A stretch of DNA of 64,000 bases. Source: Varroa destructor. Its lineage: Eukaryota > Arthropoda > Arachnida > Mesostigmata > Varroidae. Every line of letters begins with the position of its first letter. The first letter of the stretch is position 1. The translations under genes and the position numbers were made by a program. Under the pieces are notes generated by a model, which saw only the letters and a program-made list of their open reading frames with translations, made no database searches and was not told where the DNA came from. The DNA lies in NCBI RefSeq assembly GCF_002443255.2, contig NW_019211457.1:44291119-44355118 (forward strand). The letters run 5' to 3'. Positions 63,601 through 64,000 of this stretch are shown here, one piece after another.

Positions 63601-64000
63601 GAACCTAGATGATTCTGAACAAGAAAACATATGTTACGATACGCTGAAATGAGAATTTCCCGTTGCTATACGCATGTCATGATGACAGCCACAATCTGAT
63701 TGTTCTAAATGCAGTAAATGATAACTATAGAAGTCTGAAACAGTAGTAGCGATTTCAATAACCGAACGAAGAGAACGTCGTTGAAGCGGATTAATCCTGG
63801 GGTAAAAGCCACTTTTGCATAAAGCTTCTTGCGTGAGCTGAAAGTCGCAACAAAAATTAACTTGCATGATGAAGAATACCCAGTATGATTACACAAGCTC
63901 TGGTTACTCTTCACCCGTATTAATTGTGATCTTCGCTTCTGCTAAGCTGTTAGTTGCAATGTCATATATGAGGCCTGCGCAATTGGCGGCACAGGCTTAC
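57691..64000. other. AT-rich DNA to window end, no gene seen
   Basis: Only short, unrecognised open frames (98 codons or fewer). A GCC/GCT triplet run at 63090-63109 is the only simple repeat of note. The string GGTTCGAAACC near 63250 resembles a B box but lacks other tRNA-like structure. Confidence 0.45.
63090..63109. repeat. (GCC)n-(GCT)n trinucleotide run
   Basis: About four GCC units followed by two or three GCT units, isolated in AT-rich surroundings. Confidence 0.85.

Noticed and set aside
1..64000. CRISPR arrays, integrases, bacterial operons or viral genes
   Set aside because: No direct repeats with regular unique spacers, no recognisable enzymes, and no gene-dense organisation were found on either strand.

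Overview
The window looks like non-coding nuclear DNA from a eukaryote, most likely an invertebrate and plausibly an arthropod. The reasons are: two 100-base N gaps of the scaffold-joining type; no long open reading frame on either strand (the longest is 233 codons and is unrecognised); no operon-like gene packing; many CAG/CTG, CGG, CA, TA and tetranucleotide microsatellites; and tRNA-derived SINE-like copies. The species cannot be fixed from the sequence. I recognise no protein domain, no intact tRNA, rRNA or snRNA, and no well-known microRNA. The window reads as an intergenic or large-intron landscape.

Layout. 1-3.2 kb, 22-24.9 kb, 26.4-29 kb, 30-35 kb, 36.6-38 kb and 40.5-44.7 kb are GC-richer blocks with many short CAG/GCC/GTC runs. 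Between them lie AT-richer, repeat-poor blocks (3.2-7 kb, 9-12 kb, 15-22 kb, 35-36 kb, 39-40 kb). From about 45 kb to the end the DNA is mostly AT-rich and short of triplet repeats, except for a GC- and G-rich island at 52.5-53.5 kb that begins just after a very good 3' splice-acceptor sequence. Gaps lie at 20199-20298 (inside TA-rich DNA) and 57591-57690.

The best-supported structures are: three diverged tRNA-like/SINE-like elements (10.94 kb +, 42.9 kb -, 49.3 kb -) sharing a B box and the bases after it; a 240-bp ACT/AACT satellite at 44.4 kb with a 51-bp higher-order period and twelve exact TACTAAC motifs; perfect inverted repeats at 9610, 35184 and 40618; a diverged 43-bp dispersed repeat pair at 48581 and 49753; and simple-sequence arrays. 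Four possible exon-like segments (50.35, 52.49, a minus-strand alternative at 52.55-52.69, and 54.60 kb) are given as low-confidence candidates only. I found no convincing novel gene system; the SINE-like family, the long hairpins and the 52.5-kb island are the items most worth checking.
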